64,000 nucleotides of DNA. Origin: Brachycybe producta. Taxonomy: Eukaryota; Arthropoda; Diplopoda; Playtdesmida; Andrognathidae. A program made the translations under genes and the position numbers. Below the pieces are notes generated by a model that was not told the origin of the DNA, ran no database searches, and saw only the letters and a list, made by a program, of their open reading frames with translations. The stretch spans positions 7,631,325 through 7,695,324 of the forward strand of contig JAUPFP010000006.1 of the NCBI GenBank assembly GCA_036925085.1, in the 5' to 3' direction. Each line of letters begins with the position of its first letter. The first letter of the stretch is position 1. Of this stretch, positions 12,997 to 27,100 are shown piece by piece.

Positions 12997-14800
12997 TGAG
13001 TCTTAAGACAAAGGACATCCCCTTTGAACGGATCAAACGCTTGCCCTGCACCTCCACTAAATGTGAACATTGATGCTTTTTGACTATTTTTATCACTTGG
13101 TAGCCACATGAAGAAGATTGGAGCGACGCTAATAGGTGGATGCTGATGGATGGTTGGCAGACTCCTGAGAAGGGATGAAATCTCTCAGAAGGATGGTAAC
13201 AATGCATAAAGCGACTACAGCATCCCTGCTGTAGTCACTTTATGCATCGTGAGACGACGTAACAATGACTGCCATCAAGAGACCGTGTGAGGCCGATGGT
13301 TTGACAAGAGCCTCGACCAAGCGTCCATCTGTAGCTCGGCTAACCTCTCGCATTGCCTGCACAAGTGCTTCAGGACCGCGAATGGGCTGGCAAGCCACTG
13401 CAGATTCCGACCATGTAGTGACGTGCACAAGCAGGGCATTGCGTGTGAAATGGGTTCATGCAAATCTGATGCAGGAGCGGGACGTGCACCACTGGAAAAG
13501 AGAGTTGCAAGGAAATCAAAAAAGAATTCCTACCTGATTTTCCCCAGTGACCTGCCAGGCTCACCTCCAAATGAAATAAACCAAATAGTTTCCAATGAGG
13601 TCAAAAGGAAAGAAGGCTTCCACGGGAGTGCCTAGAGCAAAGCACGTGTGACTAAGCCACCCAAACCCACATTTCTTTCTAGATTTAGAAAAATAAACAA
13701 TGAAAGGGTAGCATTGCAAATGTTTATCCCAAGGAGATTCCAAGATTCCAGGAAATTCCTTGGGATAATAAAGATCTGTCGACGCAAAGAATGCCAGGAA
13801 CAGTATGAGCGGATCCGACAGTGGACACCATCAGAAAGTGAAACTTTCAGAGGGCTAGTATTTGTGTTGATTCGAGTGTCTGGAGTCTCGAGGAGACTCC
13901 TTCGAAAATTTGCTTAGTTGGACAGAACCCGACTCACAAACCAGAAGTCAAGGTGATTGAGCGTCAACCAGATGCAATAGAACAGTCGATGAAACTCTTG
14001 CGAGAGGCAAGAGAAATGGTGGTAAAGAAGGGCCAAACAAAAGAGAGCCTGAGAGCTCAGGTGCATGCTCTCACCCAGATCACCCAGGTTGAGAAATGTA
14101 ATGTGCCCTCTCAAACTGATCTACAGGAAGCCCAGACAGTAACGTCTGGCCGCCGTTACTACCACCGGGAAGGCATGTCGGAGGGGCATTTCCAGCCATT
14201 GCCGGAACGTCCACGGCCACGGCTGTACCACTGCCCACACCACAGACACGCCAAGAGTGGGCGTGGATGCGGCACCAAGGAGGGTACAGTATGTGGGGTG
14301 TTATAATATCCACAGAGCAACGCCTCACATTCTGATACCGCCAGGAGAAGAAATAGTGATAGTGACCGACGACAGAGATCGCATTGATCCACGTAAAACA
14401 GCACACAACGGAAGGGGACCATCAAACCACGTTCCGATGTAAACTGATGCATTTAGAGCGGGGAAGGGGGGGGGGGGGGGGTGGAACGCTGTACACCATG
14501 CCAGGACGGTGAGACATTTCCTGAAACAAGCAATACATCCTGACGACACAGAATTCCTGAGCATCGGCTATGACAGCTTGGCAGCTGTGTCGGGCTACAA
14601 AAAGAATGTTGTTCTACTATATGACCAGGTCATACATACAATACTGGGTCTGATGCCACTTTGCACAGTGACCGGGGCGGAGATCCCGATCGCGTACCTG
14701 TTGTCGGAACTGAACTCACCAGTCTTTCTCAAAGGGATGGGCAGATATACATCGTCCATCCAGCGCCAGGCCAGAGGTTGAAGGACAAAGAAGTTAACCT
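12997..14800. other. Unidentified GC-richer segment with broken reading frames
   Basis: Composition is like that of the neighbouring retroelement block and unlike the AT-rich surroundings. Plus-strand open stretches occur at 13265-13537, 13648-13917, 13953-14306 and 14509-14781, in frames 2, 1, 0 and 1 modulo 3, so any ancestral reading frame has been broken repeatedly. The last stretch (90 residues) is the most protein-like, with mixed composition and hydrophobic segments. I recognise no family. A G-run lies at 14465-14480. Possibly the remains of another mobile element or an endogenous virus-like insertion; this is a guess. Confidence 0.35.
13202..13247. repeat. 20-bp hairpin (near-perfect inverted repeat)
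   Basis: The left arm 13202-13221 (ATGCATAAAGCGACTACAGC) and right arm 13228-13247 are complementary at 19 of 20 positions around a 6-base loop. It sits inside the GC-richer block. No T-run follows, so it does not look like a bacterial-type terminator. Confidence 0.85.
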
Positions 14801-14941
14801 GGAGGGGTAAGATAATACTCTAGTTTTTAAGACATTATCACTTTTTTTGTTTCATTTAAATTCGTTGTACGGCTCGTATTAGTTATGTAAAGAAAATAAT
14901 ATTAAGAAATTTCCATTTCTTTTGTTTACTTTAACTTCTAG

Positions 14942-15125
14942 GTTACACTGTTTATTCCTTAAATGGTTCAACCCACGGACCTCGAGAGGACGATGAGATA
15001 TTAAGTGTGACTTACGAAGATGGTAAATGGAGTAAACCATACTTTGATTGTGGTGGAGGCAACATTTGGATGCTTACCTATACCGTCCCGTTTTTCGGCT
15101 ACGAAAATGAAACATATGTGTTCAA
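14942..15125 (+). CDS. GPR158-like: Exon a: Cache-like ectodomain piece
   Basis: Acceptor ttaacttctag ends at 14941 and donor gttagt starts at 15126. The first two bases complete a codon begun in an upstream exon. It encodes residues 1-60 plus two bases of Lys61. Seen in it are VTYEDGKWSKPYFDCGGGN and IWMLTYTVPFFG, a signature of the extracellular Cache region in the GPR158/GPR179 group, and N-glycosylation sequons NGS (residue 7) and NET (55). The following exon supplies one base, restoring AAA for Lys, which confirms the join. Confidence 0.9.
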
Positions 15126-18100
15126 GTTAGTATTTGTTAAGTAAAATCCTTTCTCAGTTATTTCTTTTAGGCCCATTAAATACACCCCGCTCCAGTAGCG
15201 TGCTTAGTGGCCACATTCTAAGGCTATGTTTCCGCTGAGACTCACGGAACCTCTCCTGTGTTAAGTCGCTCCTTCCGGGGAAAACAATTAAAAAATAATG
15301 TGTGAGGCAATGTCCAATACCGTTAGTAACATTCCTCTTTTATTCTTCATTGTTTCTCAATCTCCAATTGAATTATAAGCCGGCAAGTTTCTCAAGCACT
15401 CCATTTTGATGAGCGATTTTTGATTCCAGATGTTTTGAGATGTCAGTTTCGAACAGTCGACGTTGATGACATTTATAATGTCCGCGTAGAGCTCATTGTT
15501 TGGTTAATCGCCTTTCTCGTTGTGTAATACTCTCAGCTTTTTGCATCTAAAAGCTAAAACCAAATTTTTTTTAACAATCGTTTGATTCCAAACAAATGGA
15601 TTGAGGAGCAATCTGAGAAAAAACGGAAAAGAAGAGAAACAAGAGTTCCTCAAATGCGTTCCGAGGATCTATAGATATTGTTGCTGCTGGCTATTATTAG
15701 CAGCAACAGCAAGCAGCGGCTGCTTTGGGTTCACACTTCTGCAGTCACTGCTGGTATTAGCAGCGCAAGTAATCCAATCACCATCATGTAGAAACACAAA
15801 CTCTAACAACAACCAACCCGAGCAGTGGAGTTACACACTGGCAGCAGCAGGAAGGGAGTCACATGACCAGCTAGTAGCTGCTAAAGTTGGACATGTTCAA
15901 CTTCACCAGCCGCTGTTAAAATCACAAGCGAGCTGGAGAAAACAGCTGCTGGTAGTGGTTCACACTATGCTGGTAGCTGGCTACAACCAGCAAGCAGCAA
16001 CCAACAGCTGATAAACCAGCTTAGTGTGAATGCACCATTAAGGTTGAAGTCTACACCATTAGTGGCTCCAAATGAGGATTCAAGATCCTCAGCCTGGGAC
16101 TAGCCAAACCCAACTTCAGAAGTAAGGAGAGTCACGGTTGGCCCCTTTCAAAGAATAGATAGACTTCACAAGGCTTGGCCACGCTGTTGCTGGTCGCTCC
16201 CTAATGGCGCATTCACACTAGGCTGGTTTCCCAGCTGCTGGTTGCTGCTTGCTGGTTTTAGCCAGCTAGCAGCATAGTGTGAACCACTACCAGCAGCTGC
16301 TTTCTCCAGCACGCTAGTGATTTTAACACGTGGTGTTACTCCCTTCCTGCTGCTACCAGTGTGTAACTCCACTGCTTGGGTTGGTTGGTTATTAGAGTTT
16401 GTGTTTTTGCACGACGGTGATTGGAAGACTTGTGCTGCTAATACCAGCAGTGACTGGAGAAGTGTGAACCCAAAGCAGCCGCTGCTTGCTGTTGCTGCTA
16501 ATAGCCAGCAGCAACCAGCGACTTGTAAACCAGCCTAGTGTGAATGCGCCTAAAATGTCACATTTGGCAGCTCAAAAAGTGCCACTGGCCATTTGCGTTT
16601 TTTATAGTGTACATTCACCTACTATTCTAGTTTATAATAAATATATTAATAAAAAATGTCGCTTGTTTTTTGTTCATTGGATGTTTTTAAATACATTTTA
16701 GAGGTACCAGTGGAATTGACATTGATCTACGTCGAGTTGATATTGACCAATGTCCACAAAGAACTGGCAGCTATGAGTTAAACATTTTTGCTGCTTCTGA
16801 TAAATGCAAGAAACGCACAACTAAGGTAGAAAATTGTTTTCTCATTCATTTACATACGTCAATTACGTTTTAATTAATACATGTACAAGCATATCCACCA
16901 GAGGCGTGCTGGAAAAATAATTTGGCCCTGGCATTTATATACTGGATTGGCAATATTTTTTTGAAATAAGAACAACCGGCCCAATTGAATACAAAAAATA
17001 CAATTTCCACGCAAACCGACAACGGTCATGTTAACTTAAATAAAAGCATCTACAAACAAACTTCGACACAACATAGGGCCGCGACACACGGACCACATTT
17101 TAGTGGTCGAGTTTGACTGCAAAATGAAGTTGGCGTGTGGCTCTTGTGCAAAGGTCCGGTGTCTTTCTATTGCAATACACTGCAACCACAGCCCAACCAC
17201 TCCACTTTGTGGGTCTTTTTCGACTTTAGAAGCTACTCGTGTTTGCAGGTGACTGCGCTGTGACTATGACTAGACCCGCCCTTAGCCTACTTTTCCTAAG
17301 GACAACCTTATCCTTAGGATAACATTTAGTCCACACGGGACAAGCTAACCGTCTGTATAACGATACTGACTAATCAGTATAATCATAGAAAGTGCGGCAA
17401 TTAAAAAAATTTCGGGCCTATACAGAGTGGACGCTGTATCGGTATGAAGTTTTCTCATTTTCCAACATTTTTATGGCTATTTTGTCTGTATAGTATTGCA
17501 GACATTTTCACCATATGGAAAGGCGCCCGACCAGTGGCACCCGCAGGATCATTTCATAGGGGGGCGACCGCCCCACCTTGCCCCTATGTGCGGGCGCCCA
17601 TGCGCCCGACCTTTGCACACGGGCGACATGGCGAATTCATTTCGCAGTCGACTCAACCAATAAAAAGTGGTTCATGCTTTTTGAAAGATGTATCAGAGAT
17701 AAAGAAGACTTTTTTTTAATTGTATATTAGTAGAATTTATACATATTATTTTTAATACTGTTTTCTAGTGTGAGGCTATTCCGGGTCTGGGCTTTCGACG
17801 TGGTTCGTATAAGTGCATTTGCAAAGAAGGATTTTACTTTCCAATAATTGGAGTTGAACATAGATACTACAATGGAACATTCATTGAAGAAGAATATGAA
17901 AAATTGCTAACAGTAAGTGAAATATTTTTTTTACTGACTAATAATGATTGGCCATCGCGCTTTCTTACAACTACTATAGCTCAATACGCTCGTATATTGA
18001 GTTAACGCGAGCCGTATTTATTTAATATACTAGCCGGAACCCGTGAAAAATCACGGAGATTGCCTAACCTCAACTTTACTTGTTAGAACAGGTTCAGGTT

Positions 18101-21100
18101 TCAGAACCTAACCTAACCTTCCTTCCCTCTTGGAGACCCCGAAGCTACACGACACATCCTGGTTCCGGTATCGGCGGATGGTTACCCATCGAAGCATGGT
18201 CGCTAGCGCATGGGTACACCTGAAAAGGTGTGCACAGACCCTGGGTATAAAAGACCATGTTTCCGTATATTCTGGGTAAATTCTCTGATATCGAAACATG
18301 AAGTAATCTCATTCAATGGTCCAGTGGTGAAAGCACGCCACAGTAACATGTTCTCTGTTTATTATGTCTTTTGTGATTGGGAATAATAAATAAGTAAATC
18401 GTCAATCTGCATCCGTCTCGCCTGTCTTCATGATTCTTTTCCATAACAACGTCGATCTACAAAATATCTAGGAGAACGACCCCGGGACCAGCAGGACTCA
18501 AGTAGTATAATACAAACTCTCCCTTAACGAACAGTGGTATCCGCTCTAGTCGAGAGAGTCTACAACATGAGCCCCGTAACAAGAGCTCTACATTGTTACA
18601 TATGCGTTGATGTCTGCCCCTTCTGCATGTACACAAAAGTGTCACCACTACTAATTTCCTCGTCAATTTATTGTTGATAATCGTGTAATTTGAAAATACA
18701 AGTTAATATTTGAACATTAAAAAAACTTGTCTTAAGGAAGAAAAAAAATACAAAAAGAAAATGTTAAAATTATCTTGGCATACCCGTATCGACTCACGTA
18801 TCCCCCCCTGGGGTACGCGTACCCCACTTTGGAGACCACTGCTGTAACTTTTTGATCAAACCTAGTAAACAGAAAAGAAAAAAAAACAGTGATTCTGAAA
18901 AGAGATACGGAGTAAGTGAAATAGAGTGAATACCTTAAAATACTGATATGGACCAGTTGTGATGATGCACTACATGCATACATTAAAACTATTTACACAA
19001 TAGATTTACATGTCATATTTTATGTAAATAGAAAAGAAGTCTTACATTGTATAAAATTACTTTTGAAATAGAATACGACTAAAAAAAATACACGAAAAGA
19101 AATAAAATAACATTGTGTTTGTGTGCGTGTGTATGTGCGTCTTGGTTATAAGGGGGGAGGGGGAAGACCACAAAAGAAGAAACTGACTGACTGGCTGCTG
19201 TTTGTTCAATTCCCTGAATATCATAAATGTGCTTTTCTATAGATATAAAACATCTTTCTTAAGTCCAGACACGAATTGATCGGTCGCGTGTCAAGATAAA
19301 ATGTTATGTTGAAACTCAGATGTATATCAATATATCACTATACTGTACACTCCTCCTCCTCCTCCTCCTTCTCCTCCCCCAATGAAACTTCTTTTCCTCC
19401 CAATGAGCTATGATTTTTTTTTATATTGTCAGCAAGTCCAATATTATTGAGTGGCTCTAGTAAAACGTTTTTTTGTTTCAAGATTCATTTAAGAAACTAT
19501 AAAAGCTTTACGTTTAAAATTTATTTGTGTTTGTTAACAATATCTTTAAATTTATTTGTACAAAAAAAGCACAGAGATTGTTAAAGCTGTTGAACAAAGT
19601 TATTGAATTTTTTTTAAAGAGTTTTTAAAAAAAAATATTCAAAATGAAGCTCATAAGTCATATTGAATTTTAATTTAATAAAAATACTCTGAAAGTAGCC
19701 AAGAAAACCTGTTGCAAAATACATTCTTAAAACCCAAAGATATAAAAAAAGCCAATAACAATTGCAATATGTTGTGGTGCAGCTGAAATAATGCATTGTC
19801 AGAAAACCCCATAATAACAAGTTTATTTTTATGCAGGAAATCCTCTGCAAGAGAATTCCATTGTTTGCAATGTTACTTCACAGTTTTTATATTTTAAACT
19901 CTGAAATGATAGTTTTTAGATAATACTTTGACCTTGATTCAGTTTTCCATCATACCATTGCTAGCCTATTATAATTATTCAATTTATTAAGTGGAATTTA
20001 TGTTTTTGGATGTTTTTTTTTTCAGAGATCTTTTTATCGAGCTCTAGAATGCCTATTCTATAATGTCATGCACAGTTTATTTAAATTTCGTTTAGGAGAC
20101 GTCATGTCACAGTTACAGAAACATACTGCATAGGAATTATGCACGACATACATGGCGCTGTTAGTTGGAAATGAAAACTTTCATTCCGTAACATATTTCA
20201 GTAACAATCATACCGATCATATTGTATATGATCGATCATGCAGTAAATGATGTTATATACAAGCGTTTTCATATTTTTTGTTACAACGTTGATTATGTTT
20301 ATAGTTTTTAATTGTAATGTATCATAAGCCGAGATCACACTGAGGAAACACTGTGCAACATGTAGCATGCGACATTGTGGCTTGCGACATGATGCATAAT
20401 GTTACCTCCGTGGTATGCTACAAATGTGACTCGTGCGTCATGATCCGAGTGGAAATAAAAGGATAACGCATGTCACAGTCTCGTTCACCACTACAATGTT
20501 GTGGTGAAACGAAACGATACATTGAGGGACAGAAACAACACTATGGTAATAAAAATTATTGACACACCAGACACAAAACAGTTGTAGCTTCCGGTATAAT
20601 AGGAATGACGCATCTTGCTAGATTTTTTGGGTGCCGTATGCAAGTACAGTATGCTACACGATGTCGCTTGCCTTGCCGCACAATGTCTTCCCAGCGTATT
20701 TGCGGCTTAACAATAATAATTTATACTAAAGCAACTTTACAATATTAGACATTTTATCTGTGCCGTTTGGTGTACTGAAATCTGTCTGCACTAGTCGTTA
20801 TGTCACAAATAAACTACAAGAACCTGCAAGCCAATACCATGACCTATTCAATTCTCACAGGATTTTTTTTTTCCTTTAGAAAGCTCTTCTTCTCCATATC
20901 AATATTTTTTCCTTCTTTTTCTTGTGTCTTCCTAAGGCCCCTTTTATACATATTGACGCAAATAACATAAAAGAGAATTTCCTATGATAAACTTTACAGA
21001 ACATTGTGATCAGTTGTAAGAAAACTAAACTTCAACACTTGCATATAAAATTTCTTATTTAAACTGATTCCTGAGGAAACTTTGCCATTTTATACGTCTT

Positions 21101-24100
21101 CGAAATATAAAAGTAAATTTAGAGTGTCGTCCCTACCATGTGGTGCACTGGTGCACAAATTTTACTTTCAAATAGTTTTTTTCTTCTTCGTAACTTTAGT
21201 TCAGTTTTTGACATTTGGGAAATAAACGTTTTTTTTTTTGTTTGGAACTCAGTATATCCATTTACTTTGCAAAGTTTGTGGTGAATCTTTAGCAATAATG
21301 TCCATTGTCCATATAAAGTATGCCCCAAAACAAACGCCCCACTTTATTTTCAAAGTATTCCATCTTGACACAAATTCACATGCATACATACACGGATATA
21401 CACACATTAAATTCAATTCAATTCAACTCAGGGAACGTGACAGGAAAACAATTCTCAATAGAATCGTTTCCACATGTAGGCCTACTCATAAAGGTGGAAT
21501 TGTCTAGAAGCAACTGCGAACGGCTACCGCTACAGTGCTACCTGGTGACCCTGTGACTTGATTCAATAGTTCTATATCTGAACAGTTCCTGTGACATGAA
21601 CGGGACCCGTAAGCAAGATAAGGGACCGTGTATCCATAGTATAAATACAGTACATTTTAAAAGAAAAATATCAGAAATGTGCATCAGTTCTAGCTCTTAA
21701 TTCTTTAAGAGGCTAGATACATCGTTTAATTCGAAATTTCTCCGAATGTAGGCGCTGCGATCGTTGTTGATTGAAAAACGGTTTTTTAACGTTTTTTCTC
21801 CCGGTTCGAAGTCACATAATAATTAATAGAAAAATAATTTCGCGTGCTAACCTTATAAAAAGAAAACATTGTGAAGCCAGTAGATTAATACACGTGCTAA
21901 TTTTTGTGTGATTGTTCTAAGTCGTTTTTAATGGGAGTTCTTCAAATGTTTGGGTGACGGTTTTTTGGGTCCTATGGGAATTAACATAGAGTTAAAAAAC
22001 GTAAGATTTTAAATGTTATTTAAAAATAGAAAGCCCTTTTAAAATTTAGAAAAAGGAATAATCCTGAAGGCAATAAACACGTGTAAGTACGTGCTAATTT
22101 TTTTTGGTTGTTCTAAATCATTTTAATGGGAGTTCTTCTAACGTTTGTGGGACGGTGTTTTGCTCCTATGGGACTTAACATGGAGTTAAAAAACGTACTA
22201 TTTTAAACGTTATTAAAAAATAGAAGGACCTTTTTAAAATTTATAAAAAGGAAACATCGTGAAGCCAATACATGAATGTATGTGCTAATTATTTTGTTAT
22301 TGTTCTAAATCAGTTTTAACGAGAGTTTTTCAAATGTTTGTGGGACGGTTTTTGATCCTATGGGATTTAACATTGGGTTGAAAAAACGAACGACTTTGAA
22401 CCTTGTTTAAAAATAGAAGGACCTTTTCAAAAATTATATAAATCGAGCACGTGAAGAACAATACTTTTTATTGCATTTTGCGCTTTACTGTATTTGAATT
22501 GAGCGATTGTGAAGCGATTTCTTTCAGTTTTAGTAACACCATATAAGAACACTCATTTGTCTCGTTGTCGTCTGCTCAAAACAACAAGATGGCGGTGTAC
22601 CTAGGCTCTTAACTGGCTTTGGGTGCTCATGTCTACTTACACATATGGGGATTCCTAATTAAGAAGTCATCTAGTAGGCCTAACATAATGTTTTCTGTGT
22701 ACGAGCTGTACCACTGTACGAAGTTACGAACCACAGTTCATCAATTAGCTTTGCTTATTGTTTTAGTTATGCTGTCCTCCTAAAACAAATATTGGGTTAT
22801 GGTTGCTAAATAAGCTAGGGTATTTAAAAATATCAATATGACAAACACATACCCCCCAATTTTATAATTTATGAATACAAACATATTCTCAGACACAAAA
22901 ATTACTTCATAGACACAAGAAAAAGCAAAATTAAAATGCGTTGCAAGCACAGATGCTCACAAAAACAAACAAACAAACCAACCACAACCAACAGCATTTC
23001 CTACAAATCAAACACACACAAGGTGCCTTTCTGTAGTTTACTCTGGGCATCCAAACTGCAATGGTTTTAGTCATTGCATGGTGGCAGTGTGATAAGTCAT
23101 TTATTTTAATTTTAAGGCTAGTTGTAGCAAGTGTTTTGCAGAAGTTCACTTCTGCTAATAGCAACCAAGTTACGGCTAGCATTGCGTCCTTACGGCACGA
23201 ATGGAGAATTTCAAACGCAGCCAAAACAACACAAACAGAATATGCAATAAGTTCAACTGACATTACTCAAACATGTGGTAGGCGTGGACCAATGGTGAAA
23301 AATGGATTTATCCACAGGCGGTCTCTGTTGGCACTGCATCATACTACAATATATAACAATTATAAAAAAAGGAAAAGTTTTTGGCAAAATGACCAAAAGC
23401 TAGGTTAGAGGAAATTGGTTCATGGCAGGAAGAGCATTTAAAAAAAAAAAACAGAAACTAACAAGCTCATTCTACTATCATAGATGAAGCTTACATAAAA
23501 TGTTATCTAAATAACTATCCAACAGCTCAGGGTCCTAATCGGACTGTTATTATTAGTATAGTAGCACAGATAACTTACATTACATATTGTTGTACCAAAA
23601 AAGTTCACTAATATAAATTGCAGGAAATAGCGTGGGTTGCAAGCATTATTGCCACATTTCTAATGCCTTCATAATATGACTAGACATTACACACTGGTGT
23701 ATGTGAACATACAGTATGCTACATTTAAACTAATACTCAGTATCCATTATGCAATTTTTAAATTGTGGCGCGGCAATTTTTTTTTAAGATACGTGCCCTT
23801 AATACAAAAACCCCTAATATTTCTAATAGATTTTCATTGTATAATTTAGCGAATATGTGTCTCCTTATACTCGTAAAGAATTTCAATGGCAAGGCAATAC
23901 AAAAGAATGGAGTTTTAAATCTTATCTAACAAAAAAAAAATACATAATAAAAACAGTGATATAACACAAATACACATGTATACTAACTTCCTTAGGCAGA
24001 AAACATAAATATATAATTTTGTTTCTCAAAACTACAATAAAGCCACACTCTACAAGGTATTCTAAAAGTCTTGAATCATAAAACCAATATAAATTGGCTT

Positions 24101-27100
24101 TATAAACAGACAGACTGAGACAGTGGTGTGATAGGTTTAGCTGAGCTTCTTCTCACTGGCCTCTTACTGGCCGTTCCACTGGCTTTCACTACGTATGGAT
24201 TGGTGACACTATGAGAACGGTGCATTACTGATATAGATAATGAGTCAATGAATTAATAATATTTTAAAATCATTTGGCTTTATTTGGATGTCACTAATGT
24301 GTCTAGTGAAAGTCATGAGCCGTAAAGTCACGTATACTTTAACTGTAGCATGACAGCTCACATCGTCTACCTCAATCAACTAAACAAAATCGTTTAAAAT
24401 TGAATATTCCAGAAATTATAATTGCTAGACATTTAGAACTTTGTTGTTTGTAGTCTACAAAAATTAAAACAAATTTTTAAAAAATTAAAAAGTTATCAAT
24501 TTTTAAAAACTAATGTTTAATTTTTTTCTGATAGAAACTACTTTTTTAAAACTAGGTTTTTTTTTTAAAAAAAAATAAGTTTTTAATTGAATACCAATTC
24601 ATTTTTATTCAATTTTTTAATAGATCCAACTACAAATTTTACGACCATAAAACCCCATAAATTCAAAAAAGGAAAAATTGTCAAAAAATGGCAAAAAGTG
24701 AAAGTCTTCTAGATGCCCTGAAATATTCTATTTTAAACAATCGACTGTGCCACGTACCCAAGTGCTTCTGGGACAGACTGTATATACTTGACATTAATAG
24801 ATGTATGGTTTTACTGTATACTGAACAACATTTTCTAAAAAAAAAAATACTAAATTGTGAAATTACAAACGAGAATTGTTACTGAAAAATGAACGTTTAT
24901 TTTAACCTACGCATCTCCCATTAGATAAATTCCTGGAAGTCTTCTTCTGAATCACTAAAATACCTCTTTTTCATACATACAAACATACCTACATTGCAAT
25001 AGTTTATATACATATAAAAAATACAACCATTTGCAATTAAAATCCAATCTTTTAACCATGATAGCATATTCTTGGGTATTCTTTTGTTCGCAACAAATAA
25101 ACAATGACCACAAGGGTTAAAATTGTTGTTTGCAGGGTCAACAACGTTAACATTTACTCATAAACTTGTGCAAATTTGCACAAACTCAAGAGACAATAAA
25201 TATGTGACACGGCTACAGCTAAAAAAAACTAAAATTGGGATATAAATTCATAAAGCTAATTAAGACATAAATAATTAAAAATATTAAAGGTTGTATTTTT
25301 TTTAGGATGAAACATATGGAAAGTGGAAGAGCGTTCATGTTAGACAAATTCTTCAAATTTGGATTGCTTGTAATTCAGAGCAAAACACATTTTGGTAATG
25401 CGAAAAAAAAAAAAAAAAACGTTTGGCAATATAATCGCACATTTCGACAACAGCAAACGACATTTTGTAATTGCTAAGACACTTTTTCGGGCAATACCAA
25501 AGACTGTAACAAGAGTACATTAGGCCCTGGTCTATAGTATTTGGCAGCCCCCCTCCCTCACAGCCTACGTTTATGCTCCTCATTTGCCTGTTTTCACACT
25601 TTAAAATTACACATAAGATCAATAACAATTACAAACTTGAATTGTAATACATCATTTCAATTTGAACTTCTAATAAATAGAAAATTAGGCAATGCAAAAA
25701 TGGGGTCGAAAACTAACCTTAAATATTACAATACATTTTACAATAATTTGTAAATTATAAAGTGTTTAAGAAACTATAAGTTTGCCTTGTAAAAATTTAC
25801 GCATTAATATTATATGTTGTCATTTGAGCCCCGCCATTTAAGAAATACCCTGGGGGCTATGGGACCAGTAAAATCCACTATAGTAACAGACCTGGCAATA
25901 TCAAACCGGATGCAAAAATAAATTTTAAAAAATCAGCTAACAAAAGAAAAAAAGGCGGTCCTTTTAGAAATCACTACAAATGTTTTCAGCAATTTACTTT
26001 TACATTGTTAGCCACTTGTGTAATCTCTAGTTTCACGAAAGATTAAACCATGCACTGCGAGCTGAATGGCAAAACTAATACCTATTGTATAAACACCGAT
26101 TACTCGATTGTTACCGAAAACCACATTAAGGCCTTACCTACTATACGAAGTCTGGCTATCTCGCTACACAATACATACTGTATATACTGAATGTTTCTAA
26201 AGGAATCTCTCTCTCAATAGAAAACATGAAAAAATAATGGTCACTAATTAGAACTGATTCAAATCTATTCAATGTATCTCAAAATACCAATCAATGACTG
26301 GTTTTAAGCAAGACAGTATGGTCAATTCTCTCTATTCTGTGATTGTAAAGGGCTTTCGCAATTCGTAGAGATTTCGAACAAAAAAATTCCAACATTGTAA
26401 TTCACAGCCATCAAATTGGATTTTCTAACCACTAAGGAACAACAAAAACAAAACCAAACAAAAGAATTAGACCCTACTGTATCAGAATGGTTCATTCGAA
26501 TTCGTAAAAACATACTGTACCTATATAATTTAGGTTTGTTTTTTTTTTGTAATGTTTTTCGAAAACTTTGCTTTTGCAAAATGGAGGGCCGTAGAAATTA
26601 GAAGTGTTCTCTTTTATGTTGTTTCATCTTAAAGAATAGTAGGTGTGCAATTAATTTTACTTTTATACAATAAGTTGGAAAATCTTAAAATTTTTTAATT
26701 GCTATTCAGTTCGCGAATTGCAATCTTTGAAGGACACCATATACAATGAATCATATGTACTAACATTCTTTGTAATATCCATTATGTATTAAAAACTGTA
26801 AAAATTAATACAATTTCAGGCTGAATAACAATATTATAATTATATTTGATTAAAAAATATTAATTTTTTAATTTAAAAAAAATAAAAAATTAAAATATTT
26901 TTTATTTAAATATAATATTTTTAATTAAAAAAATTAAAACTTAAAATTAATAAAAATAAAAAATTAAAATTTAATTTTAATTTTTTAGATTTATTAATTT
27001 TATTTTTTACAATTTAAAAATTAATATTTTTTAATTAAATATAATATTTTTAATTAAAACAAATTAAAATTTTAAATTAATAAATCTCATCATCATCATC

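Larger units (their letters stand above)
15126..16701. other. Intron a (1576 bp) with an inverted MITE pair
   Basis: Starts GTTAGT and ends with TTTTAG. The first 540 bases hold nothing recognised. The rest is largely two head-to-head copies of one MITE (15672-16037 and 16205-16550). A 136-codon open frame at 15601-16011 lies inside this repeat and is not a gene. Confidence 0.75.

Noticed and set aside
15601-16701. Gln/Ala/Leu-rich frames, including a 136-codon one
   Set aside because: They are translations of CTG/CAG-rich MITE copies in an intron.
23061-23408. 115-codon plus-strand frame
   Set aside because: No recognisable motif, no splice or promoter context, and an overlapping frame of similar length on the other strand.
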